A stretch of 64,000 bases of DNA from contig QXXF01000008.1 of NCBI GenBank assembly GCA_009911365.1, positions 62,001-126,000 on the forward strand. The letters are read 5' to 3'. Of this stretch, positions 43,977 through 51,824 are shown piece by piece. Source of the DNA: Clostridiales bacterium (GTDB taxonomy: Bacteria > Bacillota > Clostridia > Peptostreptococcales > Anaerovoracaceae). How positions within the stretch are numbered: position 1 is the stretch's first letter; each line of letters opens with the position of its first letter. Below the pieces are notes generated by a model, which was not told where the DNA came from, did not search any database, and saw only the letters and a list, made by a program, of their open reading frames with translations. The position numbers and the translations under genes were made by a program.

Positions 43977-45187
43977 TATTTCTCGCCTCCTTCGCACATG
44001 ATGATTCCCTTGTCCGCCAACTGCTGGATCTCTTCCGCAGCACATCCGGCTTCTTCTAAATATCGTTTTGTGTCCTCGCCAAGGAGCGGAGCGGAGCCTG
44101 CCGGTATGTCCGCGATGCCTGACATCTTAATCGGGATGCCCGGCATTTTGATTTTTCCCAGGGCCTTGTCTTCCACTTCTACCACCATGTTTCTCTCCTT
44201 GATATGCTCGCTTTCAATGGCTTCCGCAGCTGTGAGCGTCGGGCCGCTTGGAATGTTCAGCGGCCTGAGTGTATCCTCAATTTCCTGTCTTGTCATATCC
44301 TTAAACTTGTCGCTGATCATACCACACAGCACTTCGTCGTAGTGATCGCCCCTTGATTCGTTAGTGGCGAACCTAGGATCCTCCACTAATTCTGGCATAT
44401 TCATGGCCTCGCTAAATTTGGCCCACTGAGTATTTGTGGACACGGCTGTTGACACATATCCGTCTTTTACTTTAAACGTGTCATAAGGGGCAATGGCCCT
44501 AGAGCTGTTGCCTTCTCGCTCAAAGATTTTTCCTGTGAACAACTCGTCTACGAGAATGTCTTCTAAAGCAGTGAACATGCAGTCGCTGGAAGCCACGTCA
44601 ATCTGCTGTCCTTCTCCTGTCTTTTCCCGTACCATCAACGCCGAAACGATGGACATGGCGAAAAACACGCCGCCAAATTGATTTGCCATCCTAGAACCGT
44701 GAGCCGTTGGCGGTGCTCCCGCATGGCCGGTGATATCCATAAGCCCGCATATCGCCTCTGCAGTCATGTTGCTTCCTGCTGTTTTACTAAGCGGACCTGT
44801 TTTTCCAAAGCCCGTATGCGAGGCGTAAATGATCCTTGGATTAACCTTACATGCGTCCTCATATCCGATCTGGCAGTTCTCCATTTCCCCTGCGGGAAAC
44901 GAGTCGCATACCACATCTGCCTTTTCGATCAACTTTAGGATCAGAGCCTGGCCCTCTTTCGTCGTACGATCGATACATATGCTTTTCTTGCCTCGATTCA
45001 TATACGCATGATACGCACTGCCCTTTTCATTCTTTGGAAAGCGCCCCCGCATAATGTCGCCACCTTTTTTATGGTCTTCTATTTTGATGACTTCCGCTCC
45101 AAAGTCAGATAACAGCATGGTCCCGTAATTCCCCATCTGACCTTCGGTAAAGTCGATGATCCTTACACCATCAAGTATGTTAGCCAT
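43976..45187 (-). CDS. Class III CoA-transferase paralog lacking the catalytic Asp
   Basis: A 403-residue CaiB/BaiF-family protein closely similar in layout to the next gene (start ILDGVRIIDFTEGQMGNYGTMLLSDFGAEVIKIE; core MFTALEDILVDELFTGK). At the catalytic position it has Asn169 (HGSRMANQFGG, codon AAT at 44681-44683) where active members have Asp. It may therefore be a structural or substrate-binding partner of the downstream Asp-containing subunit. Two-subunit class III transferases such as benzylsuccinate CoA-transferase BbsEF are the precedent. The start at 45187 follows GAGGGAA. A hairpin (45206-45237) lies between it and the ammonia-lyase-like gene and may adjust the amounts of the two products. 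Confidence 0.9.
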   Translation of the reverse strand: MANILDGVRIIDFTEGQMGNYGTMLLSDFGAEVIKIEDHKKGGDIMRGRFPKNEKGSAYHAYMNRGKKSICIDRTTKEGQALILKLIEKADVVCDSFPAGEMENCQIGYEDACKVNPRIIYASHTGFGKTGPLSKTAGSNMTAEAICGLMDITGHAGAPPTAHGSRMANQFGGVFFAMSIVSALMVREKTGEGQQIDVASSDCMFTALEDILVDELFTGKIFEREGNSSRAIAPYDTFKVKDGYVSTAVSTNTQWAKFSEAMNMPELVEDPRFATNESRGDHYDEVLCGMISDKFKDMTRQEIEDTLRPLNIPSGPTLTAAEAIESEHIKERNMVVEVEDKALGKIKMPGIPIKMSGIADIPAGSAPLLGEDTKRYLEEAGCAAEEIQQLADKGIIMCEGGEK

Positions 45188-45205
45188 TTATTCCCTCCAC
45201 TATCG

Positions 45206-45237
45206 CAGTATCCTCGGAACTGTTGCCCCAAGGATAC
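45206..45237 (-). promoter_or_regulatory. Intercistronic hairpin between ammonia-lyase-like and CoA-transferase genes
   Basis: AGTATCCTCGG and CCAAGGATACT can form an 11-bp stem with one mismatch and a 10-base loop. No T run follows on either strand, so it is more likely an mRNA processing or stability element than a terminator. Confidence 0.45.
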
Positions 45238-45284
45238 TGTCTTCTGTCTGTTTTGATGTGATTGCCTTTTATCAATGACTTGAA

Positions 45285-45707
45285 CTACTTGGAAATTACG
45301 AAAGTGACGTCACCTTTTACAGTCAGGACTGGCTCATCGAATACTTCGGAACGGTCTGTTTTCTGATTATATTCGGAAGTTTTGTACATTTCATAGCCGT
45401 ATAATCTAGATGAGTTGCCCTGTTTGATGAGCCATACCACGATTTCCACCGCATCTAACATATGTACTGGTCTTAAGATGTTTCCTTCTGTCCTTACGAA
45501 TAGGCCACCGTCTCCGCCATCTCTGATGTTAGACAATTCTGTACAGCAGTCAATGCATTTTTCCATCAGCTTGCAGCCTGAGATCATTTCGCCTGGATAA
45601 TGCATGTCTTCGCCGTGAATGGATGTTCTAAATTTTAATTCCGTAACGTCACTGCCTTTTTTTACTTCACTCACTAAATCTCTTCTTTCAGCTTCTATTC
45701 TTGCCAT
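45285..45707 (-). CDS. Hot-dog-fold beta-aminoacyl-CoA ammonia-lyase-like protein
   Basis: A 140-residue cytoplasmic protein. It shares the layout of the small hot-dog ammonia-lyases that act on beta-alanyl-CoA (C. propionicum) and 3-aminobutyryl-CoA (Kal, lysine fermentation). The residues EDMHYPGEMISGCKL, CTELSN, GDGGLFVRTEG, PVHMLDAVEIVVWLIKQGNSSRLYGYEMYK follow the family order DxHYxG / TEL / GLFV / PVxxxDxxE / GNxSR / ExYK. Such enzymes remove ammonia from the beta carbon to give an enoyl-CoA. The family is recognised from memory of these sequences, not a search. The ATG at 45707 follows GGAGGA by 7 bases; a TTG just upstream is less likely. It is the first gene of a sigma-54 transcript with two CoA-transferases, which supports a CoA-dependent deamination pathway. 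Confidence 0.75.
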   Translation of the reverse strand: MARIEAERRDLVSEVKKGSDVTELKFRTSIHGEDMHYPGEMISGCKLMEKCIDCCTELSNIRDGGDGGLFVRTEGNILRPVHMLDAVEIVVWLIKQGNSSRLYGYEMYKTSEYNQKTDRSEVFDEPVLTVKGDVTFVISK

Positions 45708-45785
45708 TTTCAAGTCCTCCTTTTTAACCTTCTACAAGTGATAATTGTTTGATCGGTAAGCTAAGCCTCTCGGTTTCATTTATAT

Positions 45786-45801
45786 TGCAGGAATGATGCC
45801 A
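45786..45801 (-). promoter_or_regulatory. Sigma-54 (-24/-12) promoter of the ammonia-lyase/CoA-transferase operon
   Basis: TGGCATCATTCCTGCA on the minus strand has the invariant GG and GC separated by exactly 10 bases and matches TGGCA at -24 and TGCA at -12. It would start transcription about 65-70 bases before the ammonia-lyase-like gene. Confidence 0.8.
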
Positions 45802-45822
45802 ACTTTTCTGATCTCTTATGAG

Positions 45823-45838
45823 CATTGGAATTCCAATG
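45823..45838. promoter_or_regulatory. 16-base perfect palindrome upstream of the sigma-54 promoter
   Basis: CATTGGAATTCCAATG is a perfect inverted repeat ending 22 bases upstream of the -24 box. It may be a binding site for the nearby sigma-54 activator or another regulator. No second copy was noticed in the window. Confidence 0.5.
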
Positions 45839-46053
45839 GGTTTACGGCTTTGTGGTGAAAACGCCCGATTTGTGCCTCGTTGCGTTTTTTCAACTCGGTT
45901 TGCTCCTGTTTAATCAGAAGGAACGTCAAAACTCCCTGAATTTCAGGATTTTTACGCCTATCAGTACCCAAGTGCTTTCGTTTTTCCTACGCAACGAGTT
46001 GCGCATCTGCACCCATAAGATTTTATCGTTTCCTAGGCCCGCATCCATGGGAT
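45839..46053. other. Intergenic region without a recognised gene
   Basis: Between the palindrome and the end of the next gene there are about 215 bases with short dyads (CTGAAATTCAG near 45940-45950) but no supported gene. The rest of the 346-base gap is the promoter, palindrome and leader listed separately. Confidence 0.5.
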
Positions 46054-46353
46054 TCAAAAATTGTCCATCCTTGTTTTCAATCCCCTTGCCCTTTCATTGT
46101 GGACTCTGTAATCATCCAGATACGCATACTTGATAAACTCTCGTTCCTTGTAAAAGACCTGCAGCTGCCAGGCTTCTCTGTAAAATTTCTTTGTTTCCAC
46201 CATAAATAGCTGGCCTTCTGTTTTATACGCTTTGAACAGCATCTGTCTTTGAGCGGTTTCATCCAAAGCGACCGATTTAGTGACAAGCTTTTTATCCGAT
46301 GTTTGCTCCTTCATCAATGGCTTTGTTCCATCTGATTTTTTTAGTTTTTTCAT
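46054..46353 (-). CDS. Hypothetical protein in the symporter operon
   Basis: A 99-residue soluble, very basic and aromatic-rich protein of unknown family. The first 30 residues are lysine-rich and probably disordered; the rest (QRQMLFKAYKTEGQLFMVETKKFYREAWQL to the C-terminus) could fold as alpha/beta with many Tyr and Phe. It begins 16 bases after the stop of the small membrane protein, with GCAGGTG about 7 bases before the ATG at 46353; a GTG in frame slightly upstream overlaps that site. The only hint of function is its place as third gene after the Na+ symporter. It might be spurious, but spacing and direction favour a real gene. Confidence 0.5.
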   Translation of the reverse strand: MKKLKKSDGTKPLMKEQTSDKKLVTKSVALDETAQRQMLFKAYKTEGQLFMVETKKFYREAWQLQVFYKEREFIKYAYLDDYRVHNERARGLKTRMDNF

Positions 46354-46368
46354 ATCTGTCACCTGCTT

Positions 46369-46602
46369 TTACTCAGGGGTTTCTTCTGTCTGTGGCTCCT
46401 GGTTTTCTTTAAATACGCCCTTTCGCACTTCATTCAAATAGGCGATCAGAGTCAATGGGCCTGCCAGTAGATTCGTTATAGCCAGCAGCCAGCCTACCCA
46501 GTTGTAGCCTCCTACCCAAGGGACGAATAGATAGATCCCACTCAATATGAAAATAATGACCACGCAAACGATAGCCACTTTGCCTTTTGTTTTATCACGC
46601 AT
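46369..46602 (-). CDS. Small two-helix membrane protein, symporter partner
   Basis: A 77-residue protein with two predicted membrane helices (VAIVCVVIIFILSGIYLFVP and WVGWLLAITNLLAGPLTLIAYL) and an acidic C-terminal tail (KENQEPQTEETPE). Small membrane proteins of this kind are often encoded beside sodium/solute symporters, but this one does not clearly match the YhdT or DUF3311 patterns. The ATG at 46602 is six bases after AGGAGG; an ATG directly abutting the ribosome site is less likely. The gene starts 10 bases past the symporter stop, so the two are very likely co-translated. Function is unknown beyond probable association with the transporter. Confidence 0.7.
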   Translation of the reverse strand: MRDKTKGKVAIVCVVIIFILSGIYLFVPWVGGYNWVGWLLAITNLLAGPLTLIAYLNEVRKGVFKENQEPQTEETPE

Positions 46603-46612
46603 ATCCATCCTC

Positions 46613-47793
46613 CTATTCAACCGCACCGCTGCCTAGCTGGCCGCCGCTTTCCTTTTTATATGTGGCATTACATACAATGAAATAAATAACCGCACCCGTG
46701 ACTGAAACGAACAGACTGGAAGGGACCGCGAACGGACACCCCAAAACGAATTCCCATAGCACGTACATAAACGCTGAATACACGATGCACCACAATGCGC
46801 CAGATGCGGATTTTTTCTTATAAAACAGTCCGCAGGTAATGGGAATAAAAAACATAGCGAAAAGGAAACCGCCTAAGTAGTACCAGGCGTTGGCGATACC
46901 GTCAGCCCAGAACATCGTTCCGATGGTGCAGATTACACCAAAGACCACAACCGCCACTCGCATTCCTACCACTGTGCTGGCCTCGCTCATCTGTGGCCGC
47001 AGGAACCCTCGATAGATGTCATTGACCGCACATGTGGCAAAGAGCAACCAATCTGAAGAAACTGTTGACATAACCGCGGCGCAAAGGGCGGCCACAAATA
47101 AACCTCTAAAGCCTACTGGCAAAACAGAGAACACTAGCGCCCAAAATCCTTCTGATGGGGAAGCTGCCACATCTCCGAAAAAGGCCACGGCTGCCATTCC
47201 CGCGAATACCATGACCGCAGAGAAGGACACGCCCATGGAGAGCATCAGGGAATAGGCGATTTTAATGTCAGCGCCAGATTGGGCCGCCGCAGAAATAGCC
47301 AGGGACCATAGCATTGGCATGCCTGTCACCAGTTTGAGCACTTCTGCGATCGCACACAGTAGCGCGGAATCATATAGTAGATTGGCGATATATGTGACAG
47401 CTGATATCAGTTTGACCTTCTTGCTGTACAAATACGCCATCATGTCTGGCACTGTCACTACCCAATCCGGGATCTTGTCTCTGACATGAGGGCCAATGAT
47501 GACAGCTAGAGGCAGTCTCAATATTGCTTCTGGTGCCACGAAAATCAGCAGTGTCACGATTCCCATAGTATATCCGCATTCCGCTAGGCCCACGATGGTC
47601 CACGAGTCATACCACCCCGCGGCTGCTACTCCAATGACAATAGGGACTGTTAGCCTTCTTGAAGCGACAAAGAACGATTTCACGCTTTTCCCGCTCGCGA
47701 CCGCATGCTCACGCCCACTAGCAACACTCCAACAAAATAGAGGGCCAGAATGATCCAATCTATGTTTGTCCACATATTGGTAAAATTTATCAT
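46613..47793 (-). pseudogene. Sodium:solute symporter (SSS family), single-base frameshift near the N-terminus
   Basis: A pantothenate/proline-type Na+ symporter of about 390 residues with ten or more membrane helices. The true start is the ATG at 47793 (MINFTNMWTNIDWIILALYF, helix 1, with AAAGGAAA as ribosome site). That frame runs to VSMRSRAGK and then hits TGA. The rest (SVKSFFVASRRLTVPIVIGVAAAGWYDSWT onward, including the sodium-site region) is in another frame. Adding one base in the run TTTT at 47686-47689 (AAAA on the coding strand) restores an unbroken protein with the family motif SRAGKSVKSFFVASR. This is either a sequencing or assembly slip in a homopolymer, a phase-variable switch or a real knockout. 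If intact, it is the likely importer for the amino acid handled by the neighbouring CoA pathway. Confidence 0.85.
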
Positions 47794-47903
47794 CTTATTT
47801 TCCTTTCTGCGCCGTGTGTCTATCTTTTCAAGCATGACCGTGGCGCGTAATCCGTAAAAATTCTTCTTTCCAAATCCGCCTTTGTCTTCCAGCCTGATTT
47901 CCG

Positions 47904-48905
47904 CTATTCGTTGTAAACCTTTTCAAAGATAGCAAGGTACTGTTCTTTCGTGGCCTCGATTGGGTTATGCTCATTGCAGCAGTGCAGGGACGATGCTTCT
48001 GCCAGGTGTTCAAAATCCTCAGGATCAATCGCATCAAACGTATTCAATTTCGGGATCTCCAATTCATCACAAAGCTCTCTGATTTTCTCTACGCCTTTTA
48101 ACGCGGCCTCTTTATCAGAGAGCCCTTTGATCTCTACGCCCATGGCCTCTGCTACTTCCGCATATTTCTTCGGATTTCCCGGCATACTGAATTCTGACAC
48201 CTCTGCTAGGAAAATCGAATTGGTGACCCCATGTGGAATGTCGTAAAAACCTCCAAAACATTCCGCGATGCAGTGAACTCCTGCGGTGTCCGCATTGCCA
48301 AAGGCCATGCCTGCCATCATGCTTGCCAGCATCACGTTGGAAAGCGCCGTATCGTCTTTTTTCTTTGCGGCTTTTACGATATTCTCCACGATAAGTTTGA
48401 CCGCCTTGATCGCGATAGCGTCTGTGATTGGCGTAGCCACTGTGCAGACATAAGCCTCAATGGCATGTGTCAATGCGTCAATGCCTGTAGAAGAAACCAT
48501 TGACGCTGGTAATTTTTTGATCAGCTCTGGATCGACCAATGCCAAGACAGGTGCGCATTTAGGATCAAAGATGTTAGCTTTGAGGCGGGTATCCGAATTT
48601 GTGATCACTGCGTTGAATGTTACTTCCGAACCAGTCCCACATGTTGTGGGAACACAGATGACCGGAGCACTCTGTGCGTCTAACTTCACATCGAACCAAT
48701 CTCTGGAGCATCCACCATTAGTCATGATGGTAGCAATAGTCTTGGCAGTGTCCATGGTGCTCCCGCCGCCTACAGCCACCAGCACGTCCGCATTCACCTC
48801 TTTCACATAGTCTGCTCCTTTGTCGCAGTCATAATCCTTTCTTACAAAACCTGATAAATTGAACCCTTTTCTAATACTTTTTTCAAGTTGATTGCATTTT
48901 CGCAA
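47904..48905 (-). pseudogene. Iron-containing alcohol dehydrogenase, N-terminally truncated
   Basis: About 300 residues of a type III, Fe-dependent NAD(P) alcohol dehydrogenase. Present are the dinucleotide motif ADVLVAVGGGSTMDTAKT, ICVPTTCGTGSEVTFNAVI, the metal-site region SSTGIDALTHAIEAYV and the C-terminal metal His residues (VHCIAECFGGFYDIPHG, and CCNEHNPIEATKEQYL). The first 70-80 residues that form the start of the nucleotide-binding domain in full-length enzymes (about 385 residues) are missing. The bases upstream encode nothing like them in any frame, and the frame there has no convincing start or ribosome site. A -24/-12 promoter lies right at the 5' edge. A deletion between promoter and gene is the simplest reading, so it is probably inactive. 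Confidence 0.75.
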
Positions 48906-48908
48906 CCA
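48893..48908 (-). promoter_or_regulatory. Possible sigma-54 promoter at the 5' edge of the alcohol dehydrogenase remnant
   Basis: TGGTTGCGAAAATGCA on the minus strand has GG and GC spaced by 10 bases and the -12 half TGCA, but only TGG of the -24 box. It is weaker than the site at 45786-45801. It may also drive the symporter genes downstream. Confidence 0.5.
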
Positions 48909-48977
48909 GGTTTCCTGTTTGCAACAACTTTGCGTTTGTTATTTCTGATCTTTTGGGCGTACGGACCTTTGCTTCCA

Positions 48978-49026
48978 AAAAACAAAAAGAAGCGCATGGG
49001 ATCAATCCTCGATCCTATACGCTTCT
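48978..49026 (-). terminator. Terminator after the second sigma-54 activator gene
   Basis: AGAAGCGtATaGGATC pairs with GATCCCATGCGCTTCT on the minus strand (two weak pairs), followed by TTTTGTTTTTT. It lies 44 bases past the stop at 49070 and separates the regulator from the dehydrogenase. Confidence 0.88.
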
Positions 49027-49069
49027 ATGTTTTGATTCCTATATCGCCTGAAATGAATCCCTCGCCGTT

Positions 49070-50467
49070 CTACAGCCCGTATTCCTTCAGCTTTCTGGAT
49101 ATGGTGGATTTATTTACTTTTAGTTTCCTTGCTGCGGCGCTCAGGCTTCTGCATTCATTCACAGCCTTTAGCACCACCTGCTTTTCATATTCTTTCATAA
49201 TGGAGCTCAATGATTTTTCATCCCCAGTCTCAGACGCATCCTCGCTCAACTGGCCGCTTCCATTGAGACACAGCCGGACTTGAAAGCCTGTGATCTTGTT
49301 GCCAGGGCTGCTTACGACCAGCCGCTCCACTACGTTTTGCAACTCCCGCACATTCCCCGGCCAGGAGTAGTTCTTCAGCTCTTCGTCAGCATCGTCCCTG
49401 ATCTCTTTCGTCAGTCCATAACGCTCGTTGAGCATGTTCAAAAAATAATTGGCAAGGAGCGGGATGTCCTCCTTTCTCCTCCTGAGGGGCGGAACATTGA
49501 TGGGCACCACAAAGAGCCGATAATACAAATCGCTTCGGAAATTGCCCCTTTCCATCTCCAGCTTTAGATTTTTATTCGTCGCCGCAATCAGTCTGATATC
49601 AATAGAGATCGGATCCTTTCCGCCAATCCTGCGAATCTCCTTTTCCTGGATGGCCCGCAACAGCTTGGACTGAATATGCAGCGGCAATTCCCCAATCTCG
49701 TCCAGAAATAAGGTGCCACCGTTAGCAAGCTCGAAGAGCCCGATCTTCCCGTTGGCGTTGGCCCCAGTAAAGGTCCCCTTTTCATACCCGAAAAACTCGG
49801 ACTCAATGAGAGATTCCGGCACTGCCGCACAGTTCACTTTGATAAAAGGCATCGCCGCCCTAGCACTGTTTTTCTGTATCAGATTGGCAATAACCTCTTT
49901 TCCGGTTCCCGATTCGCCGGTGATGATCACCGTGGTGTCCATGATCCCGATTTTTAACGCCATTTCTTTGATCCGCTCCATCTGGATGTTGTTAGTCACC
50001 AGATCATTGTTTTCTGCTGCGTTCATCTGGCTCTTTAACCGCAGCAACTCACTTCTATATTCTTCTGTGATGTCTTTTTGCTTTTCCAACAAGCCTCTGA
50101 GCACATTGACTTCCGTAATGTTCCGTTCAATGCAGATGACGAGATCGATCTTTCCATTGTAAAAAAGCGGCACGCTGATCGCCATCACGTATCCACCCTC
50201 TCCCAGTTCCTGGATGATACTCTCTTCGTGGCCGCTTTCAATGGCCTTCAGCACAGAGGACTCGTATAAAATATACCCGGTGGCGATCAGCTCGCCCATC
50301 TCTCTGCCCATGAGATCTTTTCGGCTCAGCCCCCCTGTGCCCAAGGATTTATTGTTGACCATGACGACCCGTGCTTCACCATCTGTGATCCAGACCCCGA
50401 CTTCCATGCAATTAAAAATCGTCAGCAACGCTGAGTAGTTGTCTTTCAGGAATTCACTATATTTCAT
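49070..50467 (-). CDS. PAS-type sigma-54-dependent transcriptional activator
   Basis: A 465-residue enhancer-binding protein. An N-terminal PAS domain (about 10-120, [22 protein letters not shown]) is followed by a short coiled linker, the AAA+ domain with Walker A GESGTGKE (184-191), the sigma-54 loop GTFTGA (231-236) and Walker B LFLDEIGE, and a Fis-type helix-turn-helix at the end ([25 protein letters not shown]). The PAS domain is expected to sense a metabolite or redox signal. RBS GAGGAG precedes the ATG. It is the closest activator to the two -24/-12 promoters at 45.8 and 48.9 kb and very probably controls the catabolic genes. Upstream on the same strand, 43 bases away, is the solute-binding protein gene, so the three regulatory genes may form one transcript. 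Confidence 0.93.
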   Translation of the reverse strand: MKYSEFLKDNYSALLTIFNCMEVGVWITDGEARVVMVNNKSLGTGGLSRKDLMGREMGELIATGYILYESSVLKAIESGHEESIIQELGEGGYVMAISVPLFYNGKIDLVICIERNITEVNVLRGLLEKQKDITEEYRSELLRLKSQMNAAENNDLVTNNIQMERIKEMALKIGIMDTTVIITGESGTGKEVIANLIQKNSARAAMPFIKVNCAAVPESLIESEFFGYEKGTFTGANANGKIGLFELANGGTLFLDEIGELPLHIQSKLLRAIQEKEIRRIGGKDPISIDIRLIAATNKNLKLEMERGNFRSDLYYRLFVVPINVPPLRRRKEDIPLLANYFLNMLNERYGLTKEIRDDADEELKNYSWPGNVRELQNVVERLVVSSPGNKITGFQVRLCLNGSGQLSEDASETGDEKSLSSIMKEYEKQVVLKAVNECRSLSAAARKLKVNKSTISRKLKEYGL

Positions 50468-50510
50468 GTCGGGCTCCTCTCTGCGCCAAACTCCCCTTTA
50501 TAGGGATTCC

Positions 50511-51824
50511 TTAGTCTTGTTCCTTGATCTTCTCTTCCTGCAGCTTGTCGAATTTCTCCATGCACTCATCTACAGAAGCGCCTTTTAACAAATCCCGCAC
50601 GATCAGGCAGGTATTCCCCCACTGTTCTACTGCCAGATTCGCATTAGAACCCAGCACGTAAACACCTTCGTTCACTTTTTCATTTAGCGGCTTTAATGCG
50701 TCCACACAGTCTACCTCCACATTTTTAGATGGAGAAATGACCTTATTTTCCTCTGCGTACACTTTGAGGGCTTTATCTGAAAGCATCACGTCCAACACAG
50801 CCATGGCATCCTCCTTGTGCGCGCACTCCTCACCTACTCCATATCCTGTGATCGGCACCACGGGCATTTGCCCACGTTTGCTTGGGAATCCGATCACCCG
50901 CATGTTAAAATCCGTGCTCCCATAAGCTGTATCCGTATTGGCAGCACCCCAGTAGGCCATGACGATCGGTGTCTTTTGCGCTAAAAAGTCCTGCCGTTCT
51001 CCTTCAAGAGCTTCAGAAACATATGCTTTCTCCGCATCAATGTATTCTCTATCGATCAGCTCCTGCAAAAATTCAAAACCAGGCCGCATATAATCGCTCA
51101 GCTTTACTTTTCCGCTATTAATAGCCTCAATCTCCGCATCCGTGTTGCCACCGTTATACAGATCCGCAAACCCTTGAGCAAAGACAAAGCATTCCAACCA
51201 CCAGCGATTGGCTCCGATCGGCGTTTCAATCCCTTTTTTCTTGAAAGTCTCGCAGCATGCTAGTAGCTCTTCCGGTGTGTTTGGTAACTTCAACTTGTAT
51301 TTGTCGAACATGTCTTTGTTCACAAACAAGCCATAGGCCACTACTTCCTGCGGGATGCCCACTAATTTTCCATCTACTGTATTGGCCGTTTTCACAGCTT
51401 CCCTTAAATTCTTTACGCACTTTAGCCCTGACAAGTCCGCCAGTTCTCCTTCTTCCCCCAGTGTTAGCAACGCATCGGGATTAAGCAGGTACAAATCGTC
51501 CATATTGCTGTGGGCTCGGTTGATGAGCACCTCATCGTACGTTTTTTCCTGATAGTCAGCAGCTGTATATGTCTGATATTCTACCGTCACGCCCAACTGG
51601 TCCTCTGCCATAATCACTGTTTTTTCAAATGCTGATCTCGCTATATTTTTTGCGTTTGGATCTGATTTTTCCATTGGCGTGAACACATTAACCACTTTTT
51701 TATCGAGCTTTTCCTGGCCTGCCAGGTTCGTGTCAGGACTCTCGGCTTTTCCACATGCGTTCATAGCGAAAATCATCATTCCTGCCAGCAAAATCAGGAA
51801 GAGGCACTTCATACTCGGTTTCAT
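50511..51824 (-). CDS. Orphan solute-binding lipoprotein (ABC family 1 type)
   Basis: A 437-residue periplasmic-binding-protein fold of the extracellular family 1 (sugar/oligosaccharide or polyamine-like). It has a lipoprotein signal (FLILLAGMMIFAMNAC, lipid Cys at 24). The body contains the hinge and ligand segments LNPDALLTLGEEGELADLSGL, VAYGLFVNKDMFDKYKLKLPNTPEELLA and the C-terminal lobe ITGYGVGEECAHKEDAMAVLDVMLSDKALK. No permease or ATPase gene accompanies it. Its start overlaps the stop of the histidine kinase gene by four bases (ATGA). That points to a sensor role, presenting a ligand to the kinase's extracellular domain, rather than to transport. Ligand unknown. Confidence 0.85.
   Translation of the reverse strand: MKPSMKCLFLILLAGMMIFAMNACGKAESPDTNLAGQEKLDKKVVNVFTPMEKSDPNAKNIARSAFEKTVIMAEDQLGVTVEYQTYTAADYQEKTYDEVLINRAHSNMDDLYLLNPDALLTLGEEGELADLSGLKCVKNLREAVKTANTVDGKLVGIPQEVVAYGLFVNKDMFDKYKLKLPNTPEELLACCETFKKKGIETPIGANRWWLECFVFAQGFADLYNGGNTDAEIEAINSGKVKLSDYMRPGFEFLQELIDREYIDAEKAYVSEALEGERQDFLAQKTPIVMAYWGAANTDTAYGSTDFNMRVIGFPSKRGQMPVVPITGYGVGEECAHKEDAMAVLDVMLSDKALKVYAEENKVISPSKNVEVDCVDALKPLNEKVNEGVYVLGSNANLAVEQWGNTCLIVRDLLKGASVDECMEKFDKLQEEKIKEQD

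Noticed and set aside
45825-46133. 102-codon frame on the plus strand in the sigma-54 promoter region
   Set aside because: No ribosome site and it overlaps the real gene at 46054-46353 in the opposite direction.
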